This document shows, one piece after another, positions 42,908 to 52,114 of a DNA stretch of 64,000 nt (the first letter of the stretch is position 1; each line of letters starts with the position of its first letter). The notes under the pieces were generated by a model. The model had not been told where the DNA came from. It made no database searches and saw nothing but the letters and a program-made list of their open reading frames with translations. A program made the position numbers and the translations under genes. The DNA is from JBJXGE01 sp046154185 (lineage in GTDB: Bacteria; Planctomycetota; UBA8108; UBA1146; JAJFFE01): positions 33,082 to 97,081 of the forward strand of contig JBJXGE010000079.1 of NCBI GenBank assembly GCA_046154185.1, in the 5' to 3' direction.

Positions 42908-44911
42908 TCATAGATCCGCCTCGAGCGGCGCGCGGCGCAGGTCGAGCGCTGGGTTGCGGTCGAAGAAGTTCGATGGCTTTAGTTCGAAGGACTTGTGCTC
43001 GCGCGGCAGCACCGGGAAATCTTCCGCGACTGTCACGTGGTGGAAACCGACGGTGAGCCAGAGCACGAGGTCAGCGCCGACGAGGGACTCGTTGTTCTTG
43101 ATGAACTCTGGCAATCCCGGCTTATCGGGATGTTGGTTCGGCGTATCGCCGGCTGCGAAGCGCTCGTTCGGATTGTGAGCCGTGATCCAGAGGTTGTGCT
43201 CGATGAACCGCGCGCGTTCGTAGTCCGCGCGCTTGAGGAGCGGCACCGTGTTCCCTTCCGACTCGATGAGGTAACTCGTGGGGTAGCCGTTCGCATTCGT
43301 GACACTCGGATTGATCACGCGCCACACGTTCTCGTCTTCATCGAGCAGCGCATCTTTCTCGCGTTCGACGATTTCTTCCTCGAGCGTCCAGACACTCTTG
43401 CGCGGACTGCCGGACACGTTCGTGCGGACGAGTTCGCCAAGCGCGAAACTGTTCTCGCGCCCGTCGACATCCATGTCGAGTCGGAAATTGAAGTGGTGAC
43501 TGTGGTGGGGCGCCACTAAGTTCGGCGCGACGAGCGCCCCATACGCGGTGTCCGCCGCGCTCGTCGGGTCGGCGAGTGTCGTGCTCGCGACCGCCTTCGT
43601 GATGTCGATGCCCGTGAGCCCCACTTCGACATGAATCGCGCCGTGCTGCGTGAAGATCCAGTCGATCACGTAATCGTAATTGCCGACCTGCGCGATCATG
43701 CGCACGACGAGTTCGACCTCGGCGCGACCCTCATACTGACCGGTCAAGAATTCGAAGTGGCGCCACACCGGATTTCCGGTCACGCGCTCGAAGATTCCGA
43801 TGACGTTGTCGAGCGGCAGCGGGATGACCGGGAGATCCGGATCCGGCAGCGCGGCCGAAATCGTGCCGCCGAGCAGCGTCGTGTTGACCGGCACGTCGAG
43901 TCCGAGCGCGAGCGGCGACGACAAAGCGCCGAAACCGAATTCGCCGGCGTCCATGTAAGTGCGATAGAACCAGTTGGCATCCGGGTCTTGGTAGGGCACG
44001 AACACTTCCGACATTGTTCCTTGATACATCACCGAGCGACCATCGTACGTCACGAGCGAGATCACCGTGCCGACGCGTCGATCGAAGCGGAGGTGAAAGC
44101 GCCACTTCTGCCACTCGATGAAGTTGCCGTTGATCGTGAAGTTGGGGCCTTCGGGTTGCGAAATGGCGATGGGCTTCAGCGGCGGACGCAAACCGTAGTT
44201 CGCGTCAATCGAAGCTTCATCGAACTCATACGTCGCGCTCGGCAGCGGCACGACTCCCGAGTCGAGCACGGAGAGAACCGTGCGCTCGTCGAGATCGATG
44301 ATCGCCTGCACGCCCTCGATCGGCCGCGTGTAGAGATTGATCGCGGCGCCCGCGATGTAGTAGAGCTGTGCTTTCACGATGCGATGCGATTCCTCTGGTA
44401 AGCCAAACGCGCCTGGCGTGAGCGGAGTGACGAGCACGTTGGCGAGCTCCTCCGGCGTGTCGAGCCCGCGCGCGGCGAGCGCGGCGAGGAGCGCTGGGTT
44501 CTCGAATACGAAGGAGAAATCGAGGATCTCCTGAATCGTGAGTCCGAGTTGTCCTTTTGAATTGGGAATCTCGACCGGCGGAGTGAAAGTGCCGTTCGAC
44601 AAGTCGACCGTGCTTTTGAAACTCTTCTTATTCGGTTGTCGGTAGTAGACCAGTGCCGCGCGCTGGATCGGGTCGCCGGTTTGATAGGCGAGCACGAACT
44701 GCTTCGACGGCTCCGCGAGTTCGACGCTCTGAAAGACGGAGCCCGCAGCCGCACCGCCGGGGCCGAGCAAGATCTGCGCGGCGGCGATGATCTCGTCGGG
44801 CTCGAGCGGATCCATGGGATGCTGGACGACCGCGAAAGTCGGTGACATGGATAGGAACAAGATGAGAACCGCGCTCGAGCAGAGCGCGGCAACAGGATTT
44901 CGATCGGCCAT
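42908..44911 (-). CDS. copper amine oxidase (primary-amine oxidase), secreted
   Basis: A 667-residue exported enzyme oxidising primary amines to aldehydes with release of hydrogen peroxide and ammonia. The signal peptide is SSAVLILFLSMSPTFA. The catalytic base is Asp321 in YRTYMDAGEFGFG. The topaquinone precursor is Tyr412 in VGNYDY. Copper is held by the His pair in APHHSHHFNFRLDMDVDG and by a later His in VGFHHVTVAEDFPVLP. The N-terminal non-catalytic domains are short. GGAGGAGATGACCC before ATG 44911 is a strong ribosome site. It is divergent from the sigma-factor fusion gene across 329 bp. A catalase gene lies 7 kb away, but no link is shown. Confidence 0.92.
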   Translation of the reverse strand: MADRNPVAALCSSAVLILFLSMSPTFAVVQHPMDPLEPDEIIAAAQILLGPGGAAAGSVFQSVELAEPSKQFVLAYQTGDPIQRAALVYYRQPNKKSFKSTVDLSNGTFTPPVEIPNSKGQLGLTIQEILDFSFVFENPALLAALAARGLDTPEELANVLVTPLTPGAFGLPEESHRIVKAQLYYIAGAAINLYTRPIEGVQAIIDLDERTVLSVLDSGVVPLPSATYEFDEASIDANYGLRPPLKPIAISQPEGPNFTINGNFIEWQKWRFHLRFDRRVGTVISLVTYDGRSVMYQGTMSEVFVPYQDPDANWFYRTYMDAGEFGFGALSSPLALGLDVPVNTTLLGGTISAALPDPDLPVIPLPLDNVIGIFERVTGNPVWRHFEFLTGQYEGRAEVELVVRMIAQVGNYDYVIDWIFTQHGAIHVEVGLTGIDITKAVASTTLADPTSAADTAYGALVAPNLVAPHHSHHFNFRLDMDVDGRENSFALGELVRTNVSGSPRKSVWTLEEEIVEREKDALLDEDENVWRVINPSVTNANGYPTSYLIESEGNTVPLLKRADYERARFIEHNLWITAHNPNERFAAGDTPNQHPDKPGLPEFIKNNESLVGADLVLWLTVGFHHVTVAEDFPVLPREHKSFELKPSNFFDRNPALDLRRAPLEADL

Positions 44912-45240
44912 GGCGGGTCATCTCCTCCTCACTCGGGACACTGCGTCTCGTCGCGCGCCCACGTAGGTCGCGCATCGAGAGTCGAGAATAAGGGAGATAG
45001 CAAAGCCGATTCCAGTCGTGGCGCGAGCGTCTGCGCGCCGGCGCACCGCCGGCGTGTCCGACCCATGTGCCAGATTGAGACAGCTTGCGCGAAGCAGGCG
45101 AGACACCCGCGCTCCCAGGATCGCTGTGGCGGTTGCGATGACGGCCGTCGATCGGGACATCAACTGGTTTTCGAGAATGCCCTGGATCACTCTTGTGGGG
45201 CGCGGGATTATCTACACGGGAGCGGAGCGAGGTGGCGTCG
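44912..45240. other. divergent intergenic region
   Basis: A 329-bp gap that must hold the promoters of the copper amine oxidase and sigma-fusion genes. I see no strong -10 box, repeat or hairpin. Confidence 0.4.
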
Positions 45241-48200
45241 ATGTCTGAGGTCGGTCAGCGAGTGTCGGTCGAGGCTTTGCTCGCCGAATCGGCCTGGGCT
45301 CGTTCGTTGGCCGTGGCGCTCGTCGGTGACGAGCACTGCGCCGACGATGTTCTGCAGGATTCCTTCGTCGCCGCGCTTGCGCACCCGCCGCAGCAACGGG
45401 AGGCGACGCGTTCCTGGTTGGCGACCATCATTCGGAATTTTGCGCTCCGTAGTGCGCGCGAACGCGTGCGGCGGACGAAACGCGAGCGCATCGCGGCGAA
45501 GCCAGAGTCGGTTTCGTCGACGTTCGAGATTGTGCAGCGCGTCGACCTGCAGCGCCGTCTCGCCGAAGCGGTGCAAGCGCTGCGCGAACCCTACCGGAGC
45601 GCGATCGTGCTGCGGTTCTTTGATGGGCTGAAGCCGGGCGAGATCGCACGTCGACTCGCGATTCCGCGCGCCACGGTGCGCAGCCGCCTTCGCCGCGGAC
45701 TCGACTCCTTGCGCGCGCACTTCGACGAATCGAGTGCCGCCCCCGAACGATGGCGATCGAGCTTGGCCGTTCTCATCGGCTCGCGCAGCGACTTTGCTGC
45801 GTCGGCGGGGATCTCGGCGGCTGGGATGATGGGATGGTTGCTCATGGGCTTTAATTCGAAAATTGCGATGACGGCGGTTGTCTTGGGAATCGTTGCGCTG
45901 CTGTGCTGGCAGCTTCCAAATCTGCGACATTCCATGACTGTCGAACGCGAATCGTCTGCGCCTGCGCCTCTCGTCGCGCAGAGCCCAGAATCCGGCGCGT
46001 CGGCATCACCGGCAACAAAGCCAAGCGCAGAGCTGAGCGCGCTCGACGCGGAACGCTCGCGGACGGCGCCGCTCCCGATGCAGATCAACCCGATCTATTC
46101 GCTCGTCGGATCCGTAAGAGATGCCGAGACCGGCGAGCCGGTGCCGCACGCGCGAGTTTCGATTCGTGAGCCCCAGATCTCAACAACTGAGACCGGCGAA
46201 GATGGGGCCTACATCCTCGAAGGACTTGCGCCGGCGAGGAGCGAAGTGTTCGCGGAGCGAGATGGTTTCTTCACGATGATGAGTCGAGTCGAGCTCACGG
46301 AGCCGGGCACGACTCGACTCGACTTCAGCCTCGACCCTGCGATCGACGTGCGCGTGCACGTCGTCACGGCGTCAGGCGAGCCCATCGAGCAGGTGACGAT
46401 CACTACGTGGATGGGCGCTGATACGAGTTGGAACTCACCCGAGTACACGGTGGTCACTGACGCTGACGGGCGCGCCGTGGTTCTGGGCATCAGCCGACTT
46501 CAGTTAGCTCGTTTTAAAGCGAGCAAGCTTGGTTTTGAGAGTCGACAGAGCCGCATCGAGGATCTCGAGTTAGACCCTAACCGCCCGTTCGCGGAACTCC
46601 GAATGGTCCTCGATCCTTCGCGCGTGGCCGAGCGTCGGATCATCGGCCGTGTCGTCGATGAAGAGAGTCATCCGCTCGGCGGCATAGCTGTGCAATGGGC
46701 GACGAATCTCGGCGTTCAGAAGGCCGGCGCTCCGGTAACCACGAACTCCGACGGTCGCTACGAGTTGAGCTTCCGACACGAGACTCCTGACTGTCGACTC
46801 GCCGCTTTCGCGCTCGATTGGGCTCCGCAGATCCTGCACTGCGTGGTCGCCGGGACGCCGGAGGCTCCGGCCGTCGTCGACTTCGTTTTGCGGAGAGGTC
46901 ACTGGTTGAGCGGCGTCGTTGTGGATGCGACGGGCTCGCCGATTCCGAGCGCGTTGGTAAGAGTGTCGCCGCGCGGGCAATTTCGGGATCCGATGGTGGG
47001 CATTTTGCGCGAGGTCTCGACAGATTTGTCCGGCCGCTTTCGATTCGACGCGCTTCCGGGTCACGAAGTCGATCTCGACGTTTGTGCTCCGAAAGACAGC
47101 GGGCTTTACTCGCGCGTCGAATCGTTGTTCGCCGTCGATACCGAGCATCGAATCGAACTCGCGAGCCGCGGCGAGATCCGCGGCCGCGTCGTCGATGCCG
47201 AGACAGGCGTCGGAGTCACCAGTTTTCGCGTGCGCAAGGTTCCGAGCCTGTACTTGCAGCAAGGCGCTTGGCCCAACGAGCTCTTTCCGCCCGTGGCATT
47301 CACTTCGGAGTCGGGGCGCTTCACGTTGCGTGAGCTGAATCCATACCAGCACTATCTTGTTTACGTGGAGGCGGACGGATACCTCGCCGAGTACCTCTAT
47401 GACATTGAGCCGGCCGGAAACGAGCTGAGCACCGAGCACCTCGTTGCCTTGTCACGCGGTCGAAACGTCGAGGGTTTCGTCATCGATGCAGAAACTGGCG
47501 CTCTACTCCCCGGCGTGAGCGTGACCGCCGGTGCGTTCTCAAGCGATCGCCTCGCATGGGACACATGGAATTCGGTCCGCGGCTACTTGCGCAATCAACA
47601 CAATCTCATGACTGAAGCCGATGGCGCGTTCTCCTTTGTCGAAGATGAGCCGGCGACGATTTTCTTCAAACTCTCTGGTTACCGAAGGCTCATCGTGGAT
47701 CCGCGGGAACGAGGGCTCATCAGCGACGGGTCGGAGAAACTCACGGTCGCGCTTCTGAAAGCTGAGTCCATTCGAGGGACTCTCAAGATCGACAACCGGC
47801 CCGCGGACCATCACTGGGTCTCGCTCACTCGGATGGCGCGATTCGGCGATCTCGATCGCGTGAAGGACATTTACTACGGCGGCGTCGAGACCACCGACGA
47901 TGGTGGTTTCGCCTGGGACGATCTCGATCCCGGAACCTATGAACTCACAGCCCACTGCAAGTCTCCGGTTTCTGAGACTACGAGCAACTACTTGGTGCTC
48001 GATTTCACGCTCGCGCCAGGCGAGCACAGGACGATCGAAATCGGTTCTGACTTGGGATCTTATTCTCTCAAGGGGCGACTCCTCGACCTCGATGGTCAAC
48101 CTCCTCACTCCGTGATATTGAGTCTTCGGCCGGCGTTTCCGTCCGCATACGCACGGTTCGAGACCTGGGCTTCCCATGAAGTCGATGGGCGCTTTTGTTT

Positions 48201-48333
48201 CCGTGGACTAAAGCCGGGCAAGTACTTTGTCGAGACGGCGCCCGACTGGGATCATCGTCGCGAGCGCGTGCTGCTGACGACCATCGACATAGTCGGCGAG
48301 ACCGAAAGGGACCTGCTTCTTATTCGTCGGTGA
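45241..48333 (+). CDS. ECF sigma factor fused to membrane helix and carboxypeptidase-regulatory-like repeats
   Basis: A 1030-residue fusion. Residues 1-165 are an ECF sigma factor: region 2 (CADDVLQDSFVAALAHPP, WLATIIRNFALRSARERVRR) and region 4 (LREPYRSAIVLRFFDGL, then GEIARRLAIPRATVRSRLRR). A single membrane helix follows (AMTAVVLGIVALLCWQL, about 209-225), then an Ala/Ser/Pro linker and about eight extracytoplasmic beta-sandwich repeats (VGSVRDAETGEPVPHARVS, VVDEESHPLGGIAVQW, VIDAETGALLPGVSVTAG). A sensing or tethering role is suggested, with the sigma domain in the cytoplasm. ATG 45241 is preceded by GAGGTG; an upstream frame to 45193 is unsupported. The gene at the left window edge encodes similar repeats. 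Confidence 0.88.
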   Translation: MSEVGQRVSVEALLAESAWARSLAVALVGDEHCADDVLQDSFVAALAHPPQQREATRSWLATIIRNFALRSARERVRRTKRERIAAKPESVSSTFEIVQRVDLQRRLAEAVQALREPYRSAIVLRFFDGLKPGEIARRLAIPRATVRSRLRRGLDSLRAHFDESSAAPERWRSSLAVLIGSRSDFAASAGISAAGMMGWLLMGFNSKIAMTAVVLGIVALLCWQLPNLRHSMTVERESSAPAPLVAQSPESGASASPATKPSAELSALDAERSRTAPLPMQINPIYSLVGSVRDAETGEPVPHARVSIREPQISTTETGEDGAYILEGLAPARSEVFAERDGFFTMMSRVELTEPGTTRLDFSLDPAIDVRVHVVTASGEPIEQVTITTWMGADTSWNSPEYTVVTDADGRAVVLGISRLQLARFKASKLGFESRQSRIEDLELDPNRPFAELRMVLDPSRVAERRIIGRVVDEESHPLGGIAVQWATNLGVQKAGAPVTTNSDGRYELSFRHETPDCRLAAFALDWAPQILHCVVAGTPEAPAVVDFVLRRGHWLSGVVVDATGSPIPSALVRVSPRGQFRDPMVGILREVSTDLSGRFRFDALPGHEVDLDVCAPKDSGLYSRVESLFAVDTEHRIELASRGEIRGRVVDAETGVGVTSFRVRKVPSLYLQQGAWPNELFPPVAFTSESGRFTLRELNPYQHYLVYVEADGYLAEYLYDIEPAGNELSTEHLVALSRGRNVEGFVIDAETGALLPGVSVTAGAFSSDRLAWDTWNSVRGYLRNQHNLMTEADGAFSFVEDEPATIFFKLSGYRRLIVDPRERGLISDGSEKLTVALLKAESIRGTLKIDNRPADHHWVSLTRMARFGDLDRVKDIYYGGVETTDDGGFAWDDLDPGTYELTAHCKSPVSETTSNYLVLDFTLAPGEHRTIEIGSDLGSYSLKGRLLDLDGQPPHSVILSLRPAFPSAYARFETWASHEVDGRFCFRGLKPGKYFVETAPDWDHRRERVLLTTIDIVGETERDLLLIRR

Positions 48334-48500
48334 GCCCCTGGGTCGACAATCTTGCAGCTTGACCGCGCGACGTATTCCCTCGCGCACGCCGCCGGCTGCT
48401 GACACTATCTCTTTGACGTGACGGCGGGCGACAACTAATCTGCGACCTCGCTTGGTCGGGCGTTGGTGGGCGTCGGCGCTTTCTGCGAAGAACTCCGCAC

Positions 48501-49562
48501 ATGCCGAATCTCTTGAACCTGACTCGCTATTGCGTGAACGACTTGCCGTCGCTGACGAAGGACGGGCGGCGCGTGCTGATGATCTGCGCCCTCGCGCGCT
48601 TCACGTTGCCAAAAGCCGGGAAGCCCAGCACGGTCCCGCCGACGCCGACTGCGGAGCCACCCGCGCCGATGTTCGAGGACGTGTATCACGGCGAGCCCGG
48701 CGCTTCGAGTCTCCAGTACGAAGGACAATCGACCTACTTTCGGCCCGGCACAGATATCTACCTGACGGGGAGCGCTTGGGCGCCAAAACGCCGTCGCGTC
48801 GAATCGTCGCTCGTCGACGTCCGCGTCGGCCCTTGTCGCAAGCAAGTGCGAGTATTCGGCGACCGCACTTGGCAGCGCGGTCTGCTCGGCGGCGCCAAGC
48901 TCTCCGCGCCCGAGCCGTTCGAGTCGATACCGCTCGTTTACGAGCGTGCGTTTGGTGGCGCCATTCCGCGCGCGGAGGGAAAGAAGCCGAAATGGGAACC
49001 GCGCAATCCGGTGGGTTGCGGCATGTACGAGAGCGCGAGCCAAGCAGCCGGCCATCCGGCGCCGAATCTCGAGGATCCGAACGACTTGATCGCGAGTTTC
49101 GGTGATCGACCAGCGCCGCAGGGCTTCGGTCCCATCGCCCGCAGTTGGCAACCGCGCGTGAAATTCGCCGGGACCTACGACGAAGCGTGGGTGAATGAGC
49201 GCGCGCCGTTGTGGCCGACCGATTTCGATGAACAGTTCTTTTGCGCCGCCGCGCCTGGGCTCACGACTCCGAGCCATCTCGTCGGCGGCGAACCCGTGGC
49301 GCTCGTCGGCGTATCGCCGGACGGCGCCTACGAGTTTTCATTGCCGAGGCTGCGGCTCTTCGCCAAGGCGCGCTTTCGCGATCGCGCGGAGCGCCAGCCG
49401 ATGACGCTCGACGCGGTCCACTTCGAACCCGACGCGCAGACTTTCACTATGATCTTCCGAACCGTCTTTGGCGTCGGCGACGGGCTGCAATATCACACGA
49501 CGACGATCGTGCGAGAGCTCGAAGTGTGGGAGCTCGAAGAGACGAAAGCGACGCGCCGGTGA
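48501..49562 (+). CDS. DUF2169 family protein, T6SS-associated
   Basis: A 353-residue protein of the DUF2169 family. Typical segments are YLTGSAWAPKRRRVESSLVD, VFGDRTWQ, PLVYERAFGG, NPVGCGMY, PAPQGFGPIARSWQPR and FNxQFF-like DFDEQFFCAAAPGL. DUF2169 proteins are encoded with type VI spike proteins and are considered adaptors or chaperones that load effectors. It has no signal peptide. Its stop overlaps the next gene's GTG (GTGA), so the two are translationally coupled. No spike gene is adjacent. Confidence 0.9.
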   Translation: MPNLLNLTRYCVNDLPSLTKDGRRVLMICALARFTLPKAGKPSTVPPTPTAEPPAPMFEDVYHGEPGASSLQYEGQSTYFRPGTDIYLTGSAWAPKRRRVESSLVDVRVGPCRKQVRVFGDRTWQRGLLGGAKLSAPEPFESIPLVYERAFGGAIPRAEGKKPKWEPRNPVGCGMYESASQAAGHPAPNLEDPNDLIASFGDRPAPQGFGPIARSWQPRVKFAGTYDEAWVNERAPLWPTDFDEQFFCAAAPGLTTPSHLVGGEPVALVGVSPDGAYEFSLPRLRLFAKARFRDRAERQPMTLDAVHFEPDAQTFTMIFRTVFGVGDGLQYHTTTIVRELEVWELEETKATRR

Positions 49563-52048
49563 CGAAAGAGAAACTCACGGTGCCGGCGCGGCCGATGCGG
49601 TTGATCGGATTCGCTGCGGTCACGCCGCTCGGCTTCGACGCCGCGACGACGGCGCGCGAAGTCGCGGCTGGCACGCTGCGAATCGCTGAGACGGAGGTCG
49701 ATGACGGCGGTGGTCAACCGGCGCGTGCGCTGCGCTCGCCGCTGATTCCCGCGACCGCGACGCGCATCGAACGCGTGTCCGCGCTCGCCGCGAGCGCTTT
49801 GCGCGACCATCTGGAACGGATCGCTCCGGTGCTCGCGGCGCAGGGTATCGAAGCGGCGCCGCTGGTGCTCGCATTACCAGAATTTCAAGGCGCCGCCGCC
49901 GATGTCGACGGGATCCTGTCGACGCTCGCGCGCACCGCGCACACCGTGGCGCCAAAGCTGCGGGTCGAAATCATGCGCGACGAGATCGTTGCGGCAGGAC
50001 GCGCGAGTTTTTTCCCAGCACTTGCCCGCGCAGTCGAATGGCTGGACTCGAAGCGCGCCCGCGTCGTGATCATCGGTGGCGTCGACGCGCTGACAGATAG
50101 TGGCTCGCTAACGGCGTTGGCCGGGGCCGGGCGAATTCTCGGCGCGCGCAATTCCGACGGCCTCATTCCCGGTGAAGGCGCCGGCTTTGCGCTCCTCGTG
50201 TCGGCCGACGTGAAAATTCCCGCCGACTTTGACGCGCTCGAACTTATCGCGCTCGCGGTTGCGCGCGAGCCGCAACCGTTTCTCGCCCACGAGCCGAGTC
50301 AAGCGCAAGGATTGACGGCGACCCTCCGCGCGCTGCGCACGCAGTCGCGCGCTGGCGCGCGTCGCGCGGATCATCTGCTTTCCGCGCAAACCGGAGAGAG
50401 CTACTGGGCCGACGAACTCGCGCGCGCTTACTTGCGCAATGTCGCACTCATGCCCGAGCCCTTCACCGTGAGCATTGTCGCGCACGGGCTCGGCGAGCTC
50501 GGAGTGGCGGCCGGATTTGTGCAGCTCGCTGCCGCGCCCTACCACGTGCAGCGCTTGGCAAACGCACGGGGTCGGACGGGATTCTTCGCCGGCGATGTCG
50601 ATCGGTCGCCATCAAACTCCGCGAGCACGGACGCGCTCGTGCGGCTCTTGATGTATGCGGCTTCCGACAGCGGCGAAACGGGCGCGTGTCTCGTCGAAGG
50701 TCGATGTCTAGCCCCGAACGCGGCGCCGTCGGCTCCCGGGGCTGCGGCGGCGGCGCCCGATACGAGCGCGCTCCTGCACTCGGCGCCGGCGCTCGAGCTC
50801 GGCGCCGCGATTTGCCTCGACCACTTCGAGGAAATCGGGTTTTTGCTCGATCAACGACGGGTCTATTTTGCGGACCCGCAGATCGCCTGGCGCGATGTCG
50901 CTCAACTCGAAGAGCGCATCGGTCTGCACGTGGCGGCGCTGCGTGCTTGGGGCGTGAAGTACGTCGACGGCGTCATCGATCCCGCTCTTGCCAACGAGTT
51001 CGGCGCGGACACCTTGCGGGGCGCGATCTTCGCACTGGGGTCGCTGGGTCTTGAATCTCGCGTGACGATGAAACTCGCCGCGGCGTTTCAGTCTGCGCAG
51101 GAGCCGACGCTTGCGGTTTGGATTTACAGTTTGGCGCTCGCGCGGGATTCCCGGCTCGACGTCGAAATCTCACGTTGTCTCGGCAGCGAACACCCGGCGA
51201 TTGCCGTCGCTACCGCAAAAATCCTCGGCATGCGAAGAATGGGCGATGCGACCGCGCTCGCCAAGGTGCTGGCGGATGCGAGGACCCCGCCGGATTTGCG
51301 CGATGCCGTGTCAGTGTCGCTCGCCAAGCTCGGCGCGGAGTCGGCGGCGCCGGCGATTGAGCGCGCTTGGCGCGCCAACCCCGCGTCACCGCACTTGTTT
51401 TACGCCGCGCTTGGACTCATCGGGATGGGCGCGCGTGATGAGGCGCGGCGCGCGTTGGAAGCGGACGCGAACGTCGATCCGCGACTTTATGTCTTATACG
51501 CACTCGGCGGTGATCTCGAAGCTGCGAGTTTCCTCTTGCGACTTCGACCGCCATCGGAATCGCATCGGCGCGCCCGCTGCGTGGCGTTAGGAATAATCGG
51601 GTCGCCTGCCGCGATGCCCGCACTCATCGAGAGTTTGGCGGAGGAATCTGAACTCGTACGACGGACTGCGGCGGACGCGTTAGCGCGCATCACCGCCGCC
51701 GAGTTGCGTGAGAAGATCTGGCTCCCCGATCACGAGGGCGCCGAGCCGGGCGATGGCAAATGGCTCGAGCGTGCGAGCACGGAGCCCGCGCCCTGGGAAG
51801 CTTGGTGGCGGGCGAACGCGCGCGCCTTCGCAACTGACCAACGCTACCGTCGCGGACGGCCCTTCACCTTGCGGCTTTGTTGGGAAGAGGCGCACGCCGA
51901 CTCGACGTCGCAGATGGAGCGGCAACTAGCGATCGACGAAGTGTGTGTGCGGACGCGACGGCCCTTCAGTTTCGCGGCAGACGATTTCATCGACCGCCAA
52001 CTCGATTCCCTCGCGGCGCTCGAAGCGAGTTGCAGCGCCAAAAAATAA
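49559..52048 (+). CDS. ketosynthase-like domain fused to TIGR02270-type HEAT-repeat domain
   Basis: An 829-residue fusion. The first 400 residues follow the thiolase/beta-ketoacyl-synthase fold: RLIGFAAVTPLGFDAATTAR, then RVVIIGGVDALTDSGSL, GRNSDGLIPGEGAGFALLVS and IVAHGLGELGVAAGF. I find no clear active-site Cys motif (no Gly-rich Cys-Ser-containing DTACSS-like loop), so this domain may be non-catalytic. The second part (about 450-800) is alpha-helical with HEAT-like repeats (DATALAKVLADARTPPDLRD, MPALIESLAEESELVRRTAA), as in the TIGR02270 family near type VI loci. The start is GTG 49559, overlapping the DUF2169 stop by four bases. Longer upstream frames run antisense-like through DUF2169 and are not used. 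Confidence 0.82.
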   Translation: MTKEKLTVPARPMRLIGFAAVTPLGFDAATTAREVAAGTLRIAETEVDDGGGQPARALRSPLIPATATRIERVSALAASALRDHLERIAPVLAAQGIEAAPLVLALPEFQGAAADVDGILSTLARTAHTVAPKLRVEIMRDEIVAAGRASFFPALARAVEWLDSKRARVVIIGGVDALTDSGSLTALAGAGRILGARNSDGLIPGEGAGFALLVSADVKIPADFDALELIALAVAREPQPFLAHEPSQAQGLTATLRALRTQSRAGARRADHLLSAQTGESYWADELARAYLRNVALMPEPFTVSIVAHGLGELGVAAGFVQLAAAPYHVQRLANARGRTGFFAGDVDRSPSNSASTDALVRLLMYAASDSGETGACLVEGRCLAPNAAPSAPGAAAAAPDTSALLHSAPALELGAAICLDHFEEIGFLLDQRRVYFADPQIAWRDVAQLEERIGLHVAALRAWGVKYVDGVIDPALANEFGADTLRGAIFALGSLGLESRVTMKLAAAFQSAQEPTLAVWIYSLALARDSRLDVEISRCLGSEHPAIAVATAKILGMRRMGDATALAKVLADARTPPDLRDAVSVSLAKLGAESAAPAIERAWRANPASPHLFYAALGLIGMGARDEARRALEADANVDPRLYVLYALGGDLEAASFLLRLRPPSESHRRARCVALGIIGSPAAMPALIESLAEESELVRRTAADALARITAAELREKIWLPDHEGAEPGDGKWLERASTEPAPWEAWWRANARAFATDQRYRRGRPFTLRLCWEEAHADSTSQMERQLAIDEVCVRTRRPFSFAADDFIDRQLDSLAALEASCSAKK

Positions 52049-52088
52049 GCGCACGCGGGGCACGGTCTCGCAACCTTGCCCCGCGTGC
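52041..52088 (-). terminator. terminator between convergent genes, mainly for katA
   Basis: A 12-bp stem GCACGCGGGGCA/TGCCCCGCGTGC has a loop of 14 bases. Read leftwards it is followed by GCTTATTTTTT, a good T-tail for the minus-strand catalase gene. It also lies just past the stop of the plus-strand gene. Confidence 0.85.
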
Positions 52089-52114
52089 TTCGATCGCTGA
52101 GATCGTGATCGGAC

